DNA of 64,000 bases from Heliopora coerulea (GCA_030142905.1 JASJOG010000010.1:1873501-1937500); one strand, 5' to 3'. Shown: positions 21,982 through 34,019, counted from the stretch's first letter. The notes: generated by a model not told the origin, from the letters alone. Program-made: numbers and translations.

Positions 21982-22551
21982 AACGTTGGAAACGTTGGGG
22001 GCGAGGGGCGGATTTGAAAATTTTTGTGATTAAAGCTGAAAATGTTTGAGAACCATTCCCTAGCTAATAGGACTGTGAATATATGTTCACTCAGTAACTA
22101 CAATGATTACAATGACTACTATGGGATATTGCTTATGTTTCTTGAGAGTATATGTTAATGGAATGCAGTTTATTAATGCCCAATCTTCATGACCTGTAAT
22201 AATCGATTAAAGTCTAGATCACGGTTTAAGACTGAAAGCAAATCACATTCTTCTCCAAAGATCTAAGTTTTTCAAGGGGCTGGGGATCCTGATTTAGATT
22301 ACCACCTTTAGGTTCATTTCGAGCATAAAATTCGCGCACTAAAATCATTAGTTCAGGATGCGTGCACTAAATAAAACTCAGTGTACTGCGTGTGGGATCC
22401 ATTATAAATTTATCGAAGTTATTCGCCTAATCTGATGCTAACGCTTGAATGGCAGTGTGGTCTAACCTGCTTTACGTCCAAGTGTGGTCCGCCCATGCCA
22501 TTTACTTGCATTTCATTGGATGGACGATTGATGGTAGTCAGTCATGTACAA

Positions 22552-24440
22552 GCCTGGATATATTTTTTTTTGCTCTGGCTGTCAAAATGACCACCATCAA
22601 TCAGATAGTGCCTGTCACAAAACAAAATGTACCTGTCACTTAACAAGATTATAATTTGATTGATATTTGTACAGTCGCTGTATAACAATAATTGTTATTG
22701 TATACAAGCATTGGTATGGAATATTAAAACTTAAAAGTATGAATGATACATGCACTGCACACAATTTTATTAAAAAGTACTATACATGTAGATTTATACA
22801 TGTAGTATACAACTACAAAAAGATCATAATCATCAACAATTAATTTATTCTTGAACCATAACATGTCTCTTTGATCAATTTAAATCCTCAAAGTCGCAGT
22901 AAATCCCCAGGTAGGAAACCTGCAAAACTAGCATCACTATCATCTGAATCAGACAAATGTTTCTCATGTAAGTCATTGTCAGTGGTCAAGTCCTGATCAA
23001 TATGGCTATTGCTATCTGCAGACTCCATATCTGATTCAGAGTCTGATACAACTTCAAGCTCATTACTAGGGTCAGCTTCACCTTCTGGCAAAGGGTTTTG
23101 GTAATATTTAACTTTCTTTTTCCTTGCTTTGTACTTCTTTCTTCTTTTTTGGTTTGGCCGTCTTGCTTTCTGGCTTTGCCACATGTTAACCAAGTCTGAC
23201 ATTGAATGAACCCAGTGGAGGACCTTCTTCAACAATTCTAAGAATGTTTGTCAAATGGTCCTTTATTCCTGGTGAATCTGCTTTTTTGACATCTTTCAAG
23301 TAAATAAAGGATAATTTCACTTCAACTTCTTCACTCTTGGAATGAGGATCAAAATATAGTCCATAGACAACTTCTTTCTCAGTGGTGGAGCTGTCTGTTC
23401 TCCCATCTGTTAATACGCTATAGAATTTTGCTTTCGCAAGATCTTTTAGCTGTGAAGCTATACACTCTCCATGAACATCAATGAACTCACCGCACTGTTT
23501 TCGGGTAGTATACGCATCTCCTACATCCACGCCATGGTGTTTCTCCAATTCAACTAAATCTTCATAAATAGTAAAAGGAAGTTCCTTTTTGGCAACAAAG
23601 TATGCAATTTCGAACTTTTTAATTGCCTGTTCCTGTCGAACTTCCCTCTATTTAGCAACATTATCTCTCAGAGTTGGTTGACCTGCGTCTGGTTGAAATT
23701 GCTTAATCACATGTAGATGATTAACACACTCACCCTTGGATTTCAAGTCATTGATGTACAATCTCTATGCGTGTTGGTGGCATTTTGTTGCAGAATGGTC
23801 TGTCGCGTTTGACAAGCGAAGGTTACGAGTTCCTTTTATCCACGCGTCAGAAATCCCGATTGTGTTGTATTTGCTTTTGAAATTTGGTGCAGATCAAGCA
23901 CTTCATTTGAATAACTTGTCCTTTTTTGTTGTCTTCGTGCTTTAACCATACGATTGCATTGGTGTTTGCCAGATCTTCGTTAATCCATTTCGTAACAGTG
24001 CTCGGTTTTAACATTCGGCTTGACTTCTTTGGCTCTTGTTGTTGTAGTAAAGCTGATTCATCAAAAGTGATCGAGTCTTTGTTGCTAACACTATTTGTGT
24101 CAGCAGACATAAAAAATGAAGTTATTTTCTTCGACTTGTTGTATATAATTTAACGCTAGAGTGATTTCAAACAATCAATATTCAAGACAGTCGCACTTCG
24201 CCATTTTTCGCAAAACCACTCATGGCAAGTCGCGCGCATTCACTAATTTAACATACAAATGAAGAGCGATTGATTCAAGACAAATATTAATAGTTGGTTT
24301 TGTAGTGAAACTGGAAATTAATGTTACCAAAAACCGTTCCGGACAAAGTGACAGACATCGTCAAATTTGTGACTGTCAAAACTCTATAAATGACAAATTT
24401 GTACCGGACAATGTCCGTGACCGGACGCTAATATCCAGGC
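22552..24440 (-). mobile_element. Decayed hAT-type element, 1.9 kb
   Basis: The inverted ends GCCTGGATAT (22,552-22,561) and ATATCCAGGC (24,431-24,440) enclose the hAT-like pseudogene. No clean 8-bp target duplication was found, so the exact ends are provisional. Short CTGTCA-type motifs recur inside both ends. Confidence 0.5.
22888..24110 (-). pseudogene. hAT-like transposase (TTF/BED-type N-terminus) with internal deletion
   Basis: On the minus strand: an N-terminus (24,110-23,850) with KWINEDLANTNAIVWLK and CLICTKFQKQ, a zinc-finger-like start; then, after a frame change, AWIKGTRNLRLSNATDHSAT; then ECVNHLHVIKQFQPDAG; then KKELPFTIYEDLVELE and KFYSVLTDGRTDSSTTEKEV, the start of the RNase H-like core. 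A stop (TAG, 23,650-23,648) interrupts the frame. After KADSPGIKDHL the frame jumps directly to IVEEGPPLGSF and RRPNQKRRKKYKARKKK, which is normally far C-terminal, so most of the catalytic core is deleted. The last part is an acidic Asp/Ser tail. Not functional. Confidence 0.75.
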
Positions 24441-26442
24441 ATGGTCATCTAGTGTTACGGAATAGAAGTGAATAACAGTACGTCGCTACTCCTGGTAAAA
24501 TCCGTTAGTCAAATTAGGTAAAATGGGTAAAATGGCTACTGCCAAATCACTTCACTGACAGTCATGTGGACCTTGGTGCTCTTTAGTGGAGGTAGGGGAG
24601 TGATCATTTACCAAGAAAAATTCTCAGACATGTGGTATTACCATTAGCCACTGTAGTTATTAAAAGGGGATAAAAATACCCTGAAAGAAAGAAACAAAAC
24701 AAAAACTCGTGATGAAAGCGTCTCCATAGGTGCTTTGAAATGGAGAGGCTATCTCACATCGAACTTTAGGGGAGTTCAATGGCGGATTTGGGGAAGGGCC
24801 ATTCCGGTCATGCTCCCCTTTTACAAGTACAGAAATGCATTTTCTTTACTAACAATGATTTATTATAAACCACATCCTCTTTGTATGCATTATTCCCGGT
24901 CCTCCGCACGGATAGATTTGGTTGAGGGTAGCGGTATTTTAATGTACACTAAGTTTTGACTATTTCTGGCGAAAAATCCAAATATTCATCATAGGAATGC
25001 TCCCACTAAATCATTTCTGGATTTACACGTGAAAGAGTCGCGGCCTCACGGTGCACCGCTTCCTAAGCCACTGGTTTATTTATTGTTGGAATTTGCGTAG
25101 CAAAGAGCATTAGTCCAGGTTTGAGGAGGGAGCTGGGATACTGTCTTGTTGAAAGAAATATGCCAAGCATACAATCGACGATGCGTGAGTACGTTCATTT
25201 TTCAGGGGCATTCGAAAATACACTTGTTGCATCGTAACAAGACACGGATGATTGTTAACAGAAGAGCTTTTTACTCCACATTGTACACTCGACATTTCTC
25301 CCCGTAATGATAACAAGAATTCCAGTACCAAATTTCCCTTCGTCTTGGCCATTCGGCTAGAGTCACTCCCGCGACCCTGGGTATTTACAATCTTGGCAAA
25401 AATTAAGGGAACAACTTTGGAAACGAAAGAAGTCGCACGAATTCACATGACGTCATCCAACCTCTGCCCCCGTCCAATGTTGGTTAAAAAAAGTGAAATG
25501 CAGACTGGGTATTATTGCAAATGATCGTCATCATTGGCTTACGGGACGAATTTTCAGTAAATTTGATGTCAGGATTAGTTTTACGCCGCATCTAACCAGT
25601 GTAACTGGGTCTTTATCAGTATACTGCTCTGTGGACGTACTTAAAATCTGAAAAATTACCAGGATATTTTGCACGAGCATCCAATATCTGATAAGAAAAG
25701 GCAAGGTTTGTTTTAACGGTACCATGGAGAACAAATTAAACCTCAATGTGTTCGACCTCCAAAACTAACCAAAAGTTTACTTAAGCTTCAGAAATATGGC
25801 CAACTTACACTTGCCTCCTATACAAAGCGGACGTAATCACGGTGTAATTTACGCAACAAGGCGTGAAGATGATTTTCAATGTCGAAGCTGGAAAGTTTAA
25901 AGTCATTTGGGTCACTTGTGATCATCTCGACACCAGACATCCTTGATGGGTCTGATCGCGAGATGACCGTGCTGTAAGATCGTTCCTCAACCAGACTATC
26001 GTGGAAAACTAGCTGACAAATATGGATATGGTAGGTTTGAATGATGACGAGAAATAAAAATTGGGTATCAACGCTGCGGATCCTCCGAAAAGCTAGATAA
26101 TTTCCTTTTTAGGGATTACTTCTTGCATACTTTTCCAATCAAATACGGCAGCGCCAAAAGAACAATATAATCTATATATCATTTGCGTGCTGGGCGCCAT
26201 CTCTTTGAAAATCAGTGAACTGAAGGTCGACGGTAGAACGTTTACATGAGAAGGAGGCGACCGAGAGGAACTGGAAAAATATCAACTGTCCAGCACTCTT
26301 GCTGAAGTGACAGTGGTCTTAAGATTCAAGATTATCCTGAATCTTCAACATGTCCTCACACTTTAGAATGATGATGAATGATCATCATTCGTAGTAGGAG
26401 CTACGAATGATTATTATTCTAAAGCAAATTCAGAATAGGTTT
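24441..26442. other. Intergenic sequence, nothing recognised
   Basis: Open frames at 24.7-25.7 kb lie on both strands, are short and have no domain. A small inverted repeat around CGTAGTAGGAGCTACG sits at about 26,390. Confidence 0.4.
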
Positions 26443-26613
26443 CAGGATTAGGTTTAGGATTAGGATTAGGGTTAGGTTTAGGATTAGGGTTAGGGTTAGG
26501 ATTAGGGTTAGGATTAGGGTTAGGATTAGGAGTAGGGCTAGTACTAGTCCTAAATCCTAGTCCTAAATCCTAGTCCTAAATCGTAACCCTGATCCTAATC
26601 CTGACACTAACCG
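26443..26613. repeat. Interstitial telomere-like array, head-to-head
   Basis: Degenerate TTAGGG, TTAGGA and TTTAGGA units run to about 26,540. The strand then inverts through the palindrome GGGCTAGTACTAGTCC to CCTAAATCCTAGTCC units, ending near CACTAACC. A G-rich strand meeting a C-rich strand head-to-head is typical of ancient end fusion or of a hairpin-derived insertion. Confidence 0.8.
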
Positions 26614-26838
26614 TTGACGTATCACCCGCCAGTGACAGTTAAACCAAAACTCCAGCATCTGATTTCAAAATTTCCCATCTTTCCCCCCCTCCCCCCAAAT
26701 CACTCACCTCTTCACATCTTATATTTCAATTAGTGCCCAGCACTGCCTGGTCACCTTCTAAAGGTGGACTTCCACTTGGTGCAAATCACATACCTTCGAA
26801 CTACGGCCGTGAACTGAAAAGGGTTCATTGGAGTTATA

Positions 26839-27223
26839 GGAACCTTAAATCTACAACGTCAGCAACGCGTCTTTCGAAACAAAAGAATTCTTCATGCAAA
26901 ACAAAGAGAATGAATAATTTTTATTCCCCAGGGTATTTTCAACACTACCACCGTTCTGCATAAAATGTCACTTAGACCATTTTCACGGACGACGTCAGTT
27001 CGTGGACTGACGAGCTTTGAGGACGACATCAGCTCGTGGATTGAAAAAGGCTGTTTCTTAAGATTGGATTAAACCCAGGACTAACGATGTTTTAGGAGAA
27101 CTGGAGGGTTTTAGGAATGATAAAACAGGCCACGAGTATTAGGAACGGTGGTCAATAAAACCGTGGTTTCTTTAAATGCCGAGGACGTCGTCGTTCAAGT
27201 TGACGTCGTAGATCTTAAGGTCC
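26839..27223. mobile_element. Palindrome-ended MITE, copy 1
   Basis: The ends are inverted: left AACCTTAAATCTACAACGTC, right GACGTCGTAGATCTTAAGGT. The interior matches 29,432-29,786 in the same orientation (AAAAGAATTCTTCATGC, GAGAACTGGAGGGTTT, GGAACGGTGGTCAATAAAAC). No coding capacity. Confidence 0.75.
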
Positions 27224-27894
27224 CCAATATTTGACATGTATTCTCAACGATAACATTACAGTGTTTATTATAGAGCAAAAAAAATCTACTTTAATACCAA
27301 ACCGGGACCAGCTGCGAGAATTGCTACTACAAAGCCTTCCAGAGTAGAATATTTGCAAATAAAGTGTACACGTTTTGAAGTTCTAACGTTCTATTAGGAA
27401 GGAACTGAACTGTCGGGGGCAACGGATATTTTGCAGTTTTGTGGTACATTCAAAATACTTCCTAACCCGGAATTCGATCCCTCTCCAGCTAGCAGGTGAC
27501 ATTTTTGTCAACTGAAAAACAACAGATGGTCCAACTTTGTTCTTCCGTGACATTTAACTGTCTCAAATTGCATCTCAAATTTCACTGCCCTGTTGATTAT
27601 TTAGATTGAAACGTTCTTTAGTTCCAATCGGTGCTATCAATAGACTGTTTGCTATTCACCTTTTAATATGGTAAATACTGGATTTTTTTAACAGTAACTT
27701 AGGGTGAGGAAAAGTAAGGATTCAGCGTATAGAAATCTGAACTGATTGCATGGAGGTATGAAATGTTTGATGTAAATTATTGACACAGTTGACCTAAACG
27801 ATCAAATATCATAGATGTACATATTTAGCAACAATCATTCGTGATGTGTCTGGGTCCATTTTAAAGCAGCTTGACTGAAGTCCTCTTTCTGAGT
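27224..27894 (+). promoter_or_regulatory. Upstream region of the discoidin gene, no element identified
   Basis: This 670-bp stretch precedes the signal-peptide ATG and should contain the promoter and 5' UTR. I see no TATA box at a sensible distance and no repeat. Confidence 0.3.
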
Positions 27895-27961
27895 ATGGAC
27901 AGTTCGCTGATTTATTACACCTTGCTTGTCCTGCTTGATTTTGGATTTGGAAGACCAGAAG
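27895..27961 (+). CDS. Discoidin/Ig/FN3 surface protein, exon 1: signal peptide
   Basis: ATG 27,895 opens 22 codons plus one base: a hydrophobic core YYTLLVLLDFGFG then RPE, a typical secretory signal peptide. The donor GAAG/GTAAGG leaves phase 1, exactly what the next module exon (31,114) needs. This start was chosen because it is the only hydrophobic Met-initiated exon upstream with a matching phase. The whole gene in this window is eleven exons, 847 codons, ordered signal peptide, four discoidin domains, Ig, FN3. The protein should be secreted or membrane-anchored. The C-terminus is outside the window, so receptor versus secreted is undecided. Confidence 0.7.
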
Positions 27962-28500
27962 GTAAGGTTGAATTCATTAAACAAGGTGGTAGTCGAGCGA
28001 CTTTCTCGAGTTAGTCATTATTCATCCAGTCTACTTCTTTCCTCAAGAGAATGATTTAATAAAGTTATAAATCATAGTCCGAGATAGTCGTCAATCCTTC
28101 ATTTAGCTTTTCCATTTCGTGTTTGAGCATCAAGTTATCGTCAGCTTATTAATCGTGAATAGAAATTTCTTTAACGTAATCTTAAATCTAGTTGGGATGA
28201 AGCGTCGGTTGGGTGATCGACGTTCTTTACGTGTAAATTTCAAGTCTAACGTCTTGCTGGCGGCGGTGAAGTGTCTTCAAACATCTGCTTAAGTGAATTC
28301 AAACTTCTATACTTAGGAGGAACCTTTAAGGGAGGCGAAAAAAATAGTTCAAAAATGAAACCAAATCAATTTCGATACGGGTAACCAACTTCCGCATTGT
28401 GTTATGTTATTATGGCTATGTTTTAGTTGTAAAGGGGGCTATTTACAATTTCTACAGTTGTTTGATGTTAGAGAAATGTGAGAGCTTGGATATATTATAG

Positions 28501-28655
28501 TAGATGAACTATCTTCAAGCTCGATACTCAGAAAATGATTTCTGAACCCCAGACGGGGATCGAACCCGCAACCTTCTGACCGGTCATCGGGTTGAATCCC
28601 CGTCTTGGGCTCAGAAATCATTTTCTGAGTATCGAGCTTGAAGATCGTTCATCTA
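28501..28655. repeat. Foldback with tRNA-like loop, copy 2 (symmetrised loop)
   Basis: The arms match those of the 4,611 copy (TAGATGAAC at one end, GTTCATCTA at the other, with CTCAGAAAATGATTTCTGA inside). In this copy the loop has a B-box-like sequence in both directions (GGGATCGAACCC and GGGTTGAATCCC) and no intact A box, as if half of the tRNA-like part had been copied inverted over the other half. Confidence 0.8.
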
Positions 28656-28728
28656 CCACAATTTCTACAGTCTTCATTTACGGGCATTTCTATCTTTAAA
28701 ATTACTATAAATTTGGAACGGAGTATAA

Positions 28729-29042
28729 TTAACAATTAGATTATGAGCTCGAGATTTCTGAGGTGATAGTTGACGAGGGCGAAACCCGAGTCAACTATCA
28801 CCTCATAGAAATCGAGAGCGAAAAATCGAATTGTTTTAGCAGAAACACTTAGCAAAGAACATTTTTCGTCTTCTCTGGGATTGCACTTTCAAGTAGGCAA
28901 TCTATTTCGTCTTCAGAAACTTCACAGAAACGAGAGGCGGAAGCCATTTTCGCTACTCGCTATCTATCGACGAATAGATAGCGAGTAGCGTAGCCAATCA
29001 GAATGCAGCATTTGCAATAGTACTCGACTAAGTTTCTACTAA
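28729..29042. mobile_element. Foldback repeat family, copy 1 (314 bp)
   Basis: It starts TTAACAATTAGATTATGAGC and ends AAGTTTCTACTAA. It contains two strong hairpins, GAGGTGATAGTTGAC paired with its complement, and GCTACTCGCTATCTAT paired with ATAGATAGCGAGTAGC. Closely similar copies are at 49,287-49,587 and 51,123-51,423. Non-autonomous and noncoding. Confidence 0.75.
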
Positions 29043-29431
29043 CTATCTTTAGAAGTATTACAAACATGGGCTAATTATGAAATTGAGCAGTTATCCATGG
29101 TTACCATGGCAATAATGATGTTGGAGCTTCCGCATATTTCTCTATTATTGTAATTAGGAGGCATGCTATTATAATCGGCTGTCTTCCTTTTAATTTTTCT
29201 GAAAATTGGCATCAAGACAGGTTTTACATTGATAAACAGCCTAGATAAATATTAAACTTTGGTGGCAGAACCGATTGTTTTGTTATAGAGAAAGTGGATT
29301 TCAAGATTTTTGAAAATTAGATATATTTTGTCAAATTGATTTGCTTGATTTTAATGAAATTCACCCTGATAAAATCATCTTAAAGTTTCATTCTTGCACA
29401 GACTTGAACGGTTGCTGTCATGACTATAGTA

Positions 29432-29786
29432 GGGATCTTAAGATCTACGACGTCAACTTCAACGACGCGTCCTGCCAGAAACAAAAGAATTCTTCATGCA
29501 AAACAAAGAAAATGAATAATTTTTATTCTCAATACGTCGTCGTCGTTCTGCATAAAACGTCACCCAGACCATTTTCACGTCTTGAGAAAGACGTCAACCC
29601 GAGGAGTGAAAAAAAGCTGTTTCTTAAGATTGGACTAAACTCGAAACTAAGGTTGTTTTAGGAGAACTGGAGGGTTTCAGGAGTCATAAAACAGGCCACA
29701 AGTATTAAGAACGGTGGTCAATAAAACAGAGGTTTCCTTAAAATGCCGAGGACGTCGTTGAAGTTGACGTCGCAGATCTTAAGGTT
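29432..29786. mobile_element. Palindrome-ended MITE, copy 2
   Basis: Second copy of the 26,839 element, same orientation, with ends related to GATCTTAAGATCTACGACG and its complement. It lies in intron 1 of the discoidin gene. The flanks 29,043-29,431 and 29,787-31,113 are AT-rich intron without recognisable features. Confidence 0.75.
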
Positions 29787-31113
29787 CGTGATATCTTGTC
29801 GAGATCACCACGCATGTATGGCGGGCTACTTATTTACCTGTCCAATAAAAAAATTACCCGTTGCAGCCACATTAAAGTAATGTTTCTTTTCACCCCCAAC
29901 AGCTACTTATCCTTGAAGATTTGCAGTGCTTCAAATCTATTTCAGGAGGTAACATGAAGAGAAAATTTCAAGATGTACCAGTTAATTAAGAGAAATTTTA
30001 TCGATTAACAGCGTTAGACTATCTCTTTGTTGTTCCCTGTTGACTTGATATTCAATTGGTAGAGCAGCGTTCCGAAAACCCACACAGGCTCAAGGCAACT
30101 CAGTTACTCGAGCTGACTTACGATGTCGCAGTGGAGGTTAATCATGAGATTTCTTGTTCATGTTACCCTGAAAATGATTCTGAAAAAGGTGTAATCAAGA
30201 AGTTAAAATACTTTCTCGATTTCTGGTAGTCTGTTAATATATACTACAAGAATGTAATATAGAAATCATATTAAAAGAAAAAATATCAAAATAGTTTCTA
30301 GACTTACCGTGTGACGATCCCTAATGATGATTTTATAAAAAGAACTCTACGCGATTAAACTGCTATAAAGTGGTTCATTTACGTTCGGCTAAATCTTGGT
30401 CGTCGGCTTTCCACATTCTGGTGAACGTAATTCAATTTATTTTTCTTTGATCGATGTTAAATGATGTGATAAATGATGTTGAAAGTGTCAAAGTTTGAAC
30501 AAACTTAAATTTTCTTTCAACATGCTTTCAAAATTTCTTCTAAACCCGTGGGTTTGTAGCAGCGGCGTGGCTATTGGAAAGTCTCGGGTCCCAGGACCAC
30601 AAACCACGGGGCAGCTGAAGAGCCATCCCAAATGGAAGAATATGGTCATGTTTAAGTACTACCATACTAGACATTTCAAATATTGCAGACGTGCTAGTAG
30701 ATATGCAAAATGAAGTGTATGAGACGCGCCCCACGAATTTTGCAACCTCGAATTTATCGAAACCTTTCCAAATTCTTCCACTAGAAATTTGCCAGATATA
30801 CCATTGATCTTCAACGCGGTTGAAACCCAGGTAAAAAAGATTCAATATTTATTCAACGTTATTCTGCAATCTGAAACTAGTTTGAATTAAATGTCGAAAC
30901 CGTTTCGCCAAGGATTTCTACATGCTTGGAAATCCACAATAATATAAAAAATATTAAGTGAAAGTTGAACAAAAGTTTTAACATTTTAATTATGCACATT
31001 ATAACGAGCTTGCGAAGGCAGAAATCTGGGACGTAAAAGAATGCTAAGTTTGCTGCCATTTTTGATAGGGGTCTATAAAGTCCGCTTAAATTACTCATTT
31101 TTTTCTTACGTAG

Positions 31114-31415
31114 ATTGTTTTAACAGAACTGTCGGCCTTCGTGATGCAGATGGAATACCATATTATTATTTCCAAGCCTCGTCGTATAGTAAAGAAACCT
31201 TTGGAAAAAAGTTAAATAAAGTGGGAGAAAGCGCGTGGTGTCCTGCTTCAGACAAAAAATATGACAGTTATCTCGAAGTTGATCTTGGAAGTAAATATTC
31301 CTTATGTGGAGTATCCACAAAGGGTGATTCCAAGGGACATGCAACAAAGTACAAACTATTAATGTCATCTGACAGAATTAAATGGATGGCTTACAGTGAA
31401 AATAATAACGTAAAA
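31114..31415 (+). CDS. Discoidin/Ig/FN3 protein, exon 2: discoidin domain 1, first half
   Basis: Acceptor TTTTTTCTTACGTAG, phase-1 entry, donor AAA/GTAAGT in phase 0. The peptide runs from CFNRTVGL through AWCPASDKKYDSYLEVDLG and TKYKLLMSSDRIKWMAYSEN, the standard order of the F5/8 type C fold: starting Cys, Trp before the YLEVDLG strand, then the S-D-W-Y segment. F5/8C domains usually bind glycans, lipids or collagen-like ligands through their loops. The ligand cannot be inferred. Confidence 0.85.
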
Positions 31416-31820
31416 GTAAGTAGCTGTTCTGTTATTGATTGGCTAACTTCGCTGGCTGACTGATTGACTGACTGATTAGGTAAACAATTGATTGAATGCT
31501 AAAACTCAGGAATTAGAAATAATAACGTTTCGAGAGTAGGACATGCATTCATCAGAGATTGAAATATGAAATAAAATAGAAGTGAGGTAGAGCTTTTGTA
31601 CTTGAGAAATCCTACCAAGCTTCTACTGTACTTTACCTTTCAGTCTCTGACAAAAGGCTTTTGTTCGAAACATTAGGGTTTTGTTTTGTTTGCTTTTTTT
31701 GTAATTTTAGTTTTGGCAATTCTTGAGCCTCTTTGTTTTGTACCGATACTTCACATTGTCTACGCAGTAACTTGCTTTTATATGATTGCCAGACTGGGTT
31801 ATTGATTTATTTGATTCATT

Positions 31821-31975
31821 GCTTGCCTGCTTGCTTGCTCGCTTCGTTCGTTCGTTCGTTCGTTCGTTCTTTCGTTCGTTCGTTCGTTCGTTCGTTCGTT
31901 CCTTCCTTCCTTCCTTCCCATCCTTCCTTCCTTCCTTCCCTCCTTTCTTCATTCCTTCGTTCATTCATTCAGCCA
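31821..31975. repeat. TTCG and CTTC tetranucleotide microsatellite
   Basis: A perfect-looking run of TTCG units is followed by TTCC/CTTC units and ends in GCAGGCAG repeats. It sits about 60 bp upstream of the exon-3 acceptor. Arg/Ser-rich open frames across it are artefacts. Confidence 0.9.
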
Positions 31976-32034
31976 GGCAGGCAGGCAGACAGTTGGGCAA
32001 TGAGCAACTAATGCAATTATTATTCTCATTGCAG

Positions 32035-32182
32035 ATCTTTTCTGGAAACAATGATTCATCAAGTCTGGTAAAGCACAAATTTACCTCTGCACAGACGGCA
32101 AGATTTGTGAGATTTTATCCCACAGAATCCACCAGCTTGCCGTGCATGGTCGTTGAACTTTATGGAACAGAGATAGGAAAAG
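32035..32182 (+). CDS. Discoidin/Ig/FN3 protein, exon 3: discoidin domain 1, second half
   Basis: Acceptor TTCTCATTGCAG, phase 0 in, phase 1 out at AAAAG/GTAATT. It encodes IFSGNNDSSSLVKHKF, then TARFVRFYPTESTSLPCMVVELYG, the closing strands of the domain. The late Cys precedes VEL, in place of the last-position Cys seen in domain 4. Together with exon 2 the domain is 150 residues. Confidence 0.85.
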
Positions 32183-33753
32183 GTAATTTATATCAGAAAA
32201 TATTTTTGATTCCTCTATTCCCACTCAATGTGGAGAATATTATAATTTTGCAAAAGAATTTTTTAAAGTCTTATAAAACGTTCTCTGACCGAATAATTTA
32301 TTTTAACGAGCTTTCGACCACCAATCTGTGGGATTCAACAGGTATGCGATTCTCATACCGGTTGATGTTAGTCATGAAAAGCTTACCAACCCTTTTTATT
32401 TGGTGATTTTCTTAAATCGGAGAAAACGTGTAGCAACCCTTGTCCAGAAGAACGAGTATGGTGTTTGGGAGCAGTTTTTTACTTGGCAAATTTGATTTCC
32501 TAATTTTGCTAAATCTGAGGAAAAAATTGAGAAGGGAGTGGGGTGGTGAGAATGTCTAAGAGGAAAAACACCGATAGTACCAAGTGTTTTTATTGGAGCA
32601 AGGAAAAGTCATTTTATTTGTTTGTTGCCTTGCTTATCCCGGATTAGGAGTGCATAGGATAGTGATTTTTGCAGTTCAGACGGACAGCACAAAAACTACA
32701 GTAGTGCGATTGAGATGAGTGACGCCCTTGTACTGAGTGCCTTCCCAGTCATTGAACTCTAACTGCCAATGACATTTTAGGATTAGTAATATACCTCATG
32801 TGTCAAATAATCCAATTTCACGGCGGTCATTAGTATGGTTTGATGGACATATACTACACTTAAACTGTTCTGCTTAGGGGAAAATCGTTCAGTATACCCA
32901 GTAAAAGGTCTTGTTAGAAAAGCATAGAAGTTTATGTCCCATCTCATGTACAGTCTTTACGAAAAGTCTGTGCTTTGATATCGTTTGCTTCTTAACATTT
33001 CATCTTTGCAAGCATCGTTGAGGAGGGGAAGACGTCACTTTTGTCACCCTTAGACAATGTTCACTTTTGGTTTTGGTTTGTTAATACATTAAAGCTTTAT
33101 GCGATGTCATAAATAGATATGCTGGAGCTACTGTAATGACTAGTCTCTCTTCTTGCTATATTCTGTATGACTGAAAATTAAAATTCATTGGATTGTTACG
33201 TCCACGATATATCCAGTTTGTGCCTTCATATACTCTAGAGGGTTACATCTCAGAGACTTATCACTACTTTCTTAAAATATAAGTATTTCTCCTAGTGTTT
33301 CTCCTCATTTTCATTCAGTTTAAGTATGAATTTTAAACATCAATAATATCGTAGTGATAAAGAAGAAATCTTACTAATTCTATTTTCTATCCAAAGGATT
33401 GATGCGATTGACGAACCAGGCGGAAAACACAAAAAAATACGGACTAGATCATATGGATCGTAGGAGAAAATTTTATTCAGATGTAATTTACCTTTACATT
33501 CTCAAATGATGTTGAGGAAAGCACCGAAACGTTAGATCTTAATTACATTTTATCTTACGCTGCATTTAGTCCGTAATTTTTGCTGGGCTTGGGTTTTTAT
33601 TTCCTGTCCTGTTTTCTCTCTCCTATATCTCTGTTCTTGAATTTTTATAACGGACGTGCATTTGTTTTCGGCTTTAATACCGCAGAAATGCGGAGTTGTT
33701 CATCAGTGTGAGTAATTTTTGTTTTTCATTTTCATTTTGTGTTTTATGGAAAG
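32183..33753 (+). other. Intron 3 of the discoidin gene
   Basis: No coding sequence between the flanking exons. An inverted pair (AAAAAATACGGACTAGA at about 33,432, TTTAGTCCGTAATTTTT ending about 33,581) encloses GCACCGAAACGTTAGA, a degenerate Penelope-like end signature. Confidence 0.55.
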
Positions 33754-34019
33754 AAACCTGCGAAAAAACTAATTTGAAGATCACAAAGATTACCTCATCA
33801 AACAAGGCTGTCAACATAAATGAAAGTCGCCCATGGTGCCCTGATAGGAACGCCGACAACCAATATTTGGAGATTGACATTGGTGCATATGGTGTGGTTT
33901 GTGCGGTAAAAGCTGTAGACAATTCAAGTGCTTCTATGATGAAGGCAAAATCCTATCAACTTCAGTTTTCAATGGATGGAAAGGAATGGTCAACATACAA
34001 AGAAAATAACATGACAAAG
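33754..34019 (+). CDS. Discoidin/Ig/FN3 protein, exon 4: discoidin domain 2, first half
   Basis: Acceptor ATGGAAAG after a T-rich tract, phase 1 in; donor AAAG/GTACCA, phase 0 out. Key segments are TCEKTNLKITKITSSN, RPWCPDRNADNQYLEIDIG, SYQLQFSMDGKEWSTYKEN. It is shorter than the other first halves because the usual loop between the first Cys and the ITSS strand is missing. The acceptor is weaker than the others and the exact start rests on the phase. Confidence 0.8.

Noticed and set aside
26443..26613. True chromosome end
   Set aside because: The array is short, degenerate, strand-switching and flanked by ordinary sequence and genes on both sides.
31120..31368. Minus-strand frames over discoidin, Ig and transposase exons
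   Set aside because: Shadows of frames with clear domain matches on the other strand.
31707..32011. Arg/Ser-rich open frames on both strands
   Set aside because: Translation of the TTCG/CTTC microsatellite. Low complexity in all frames.
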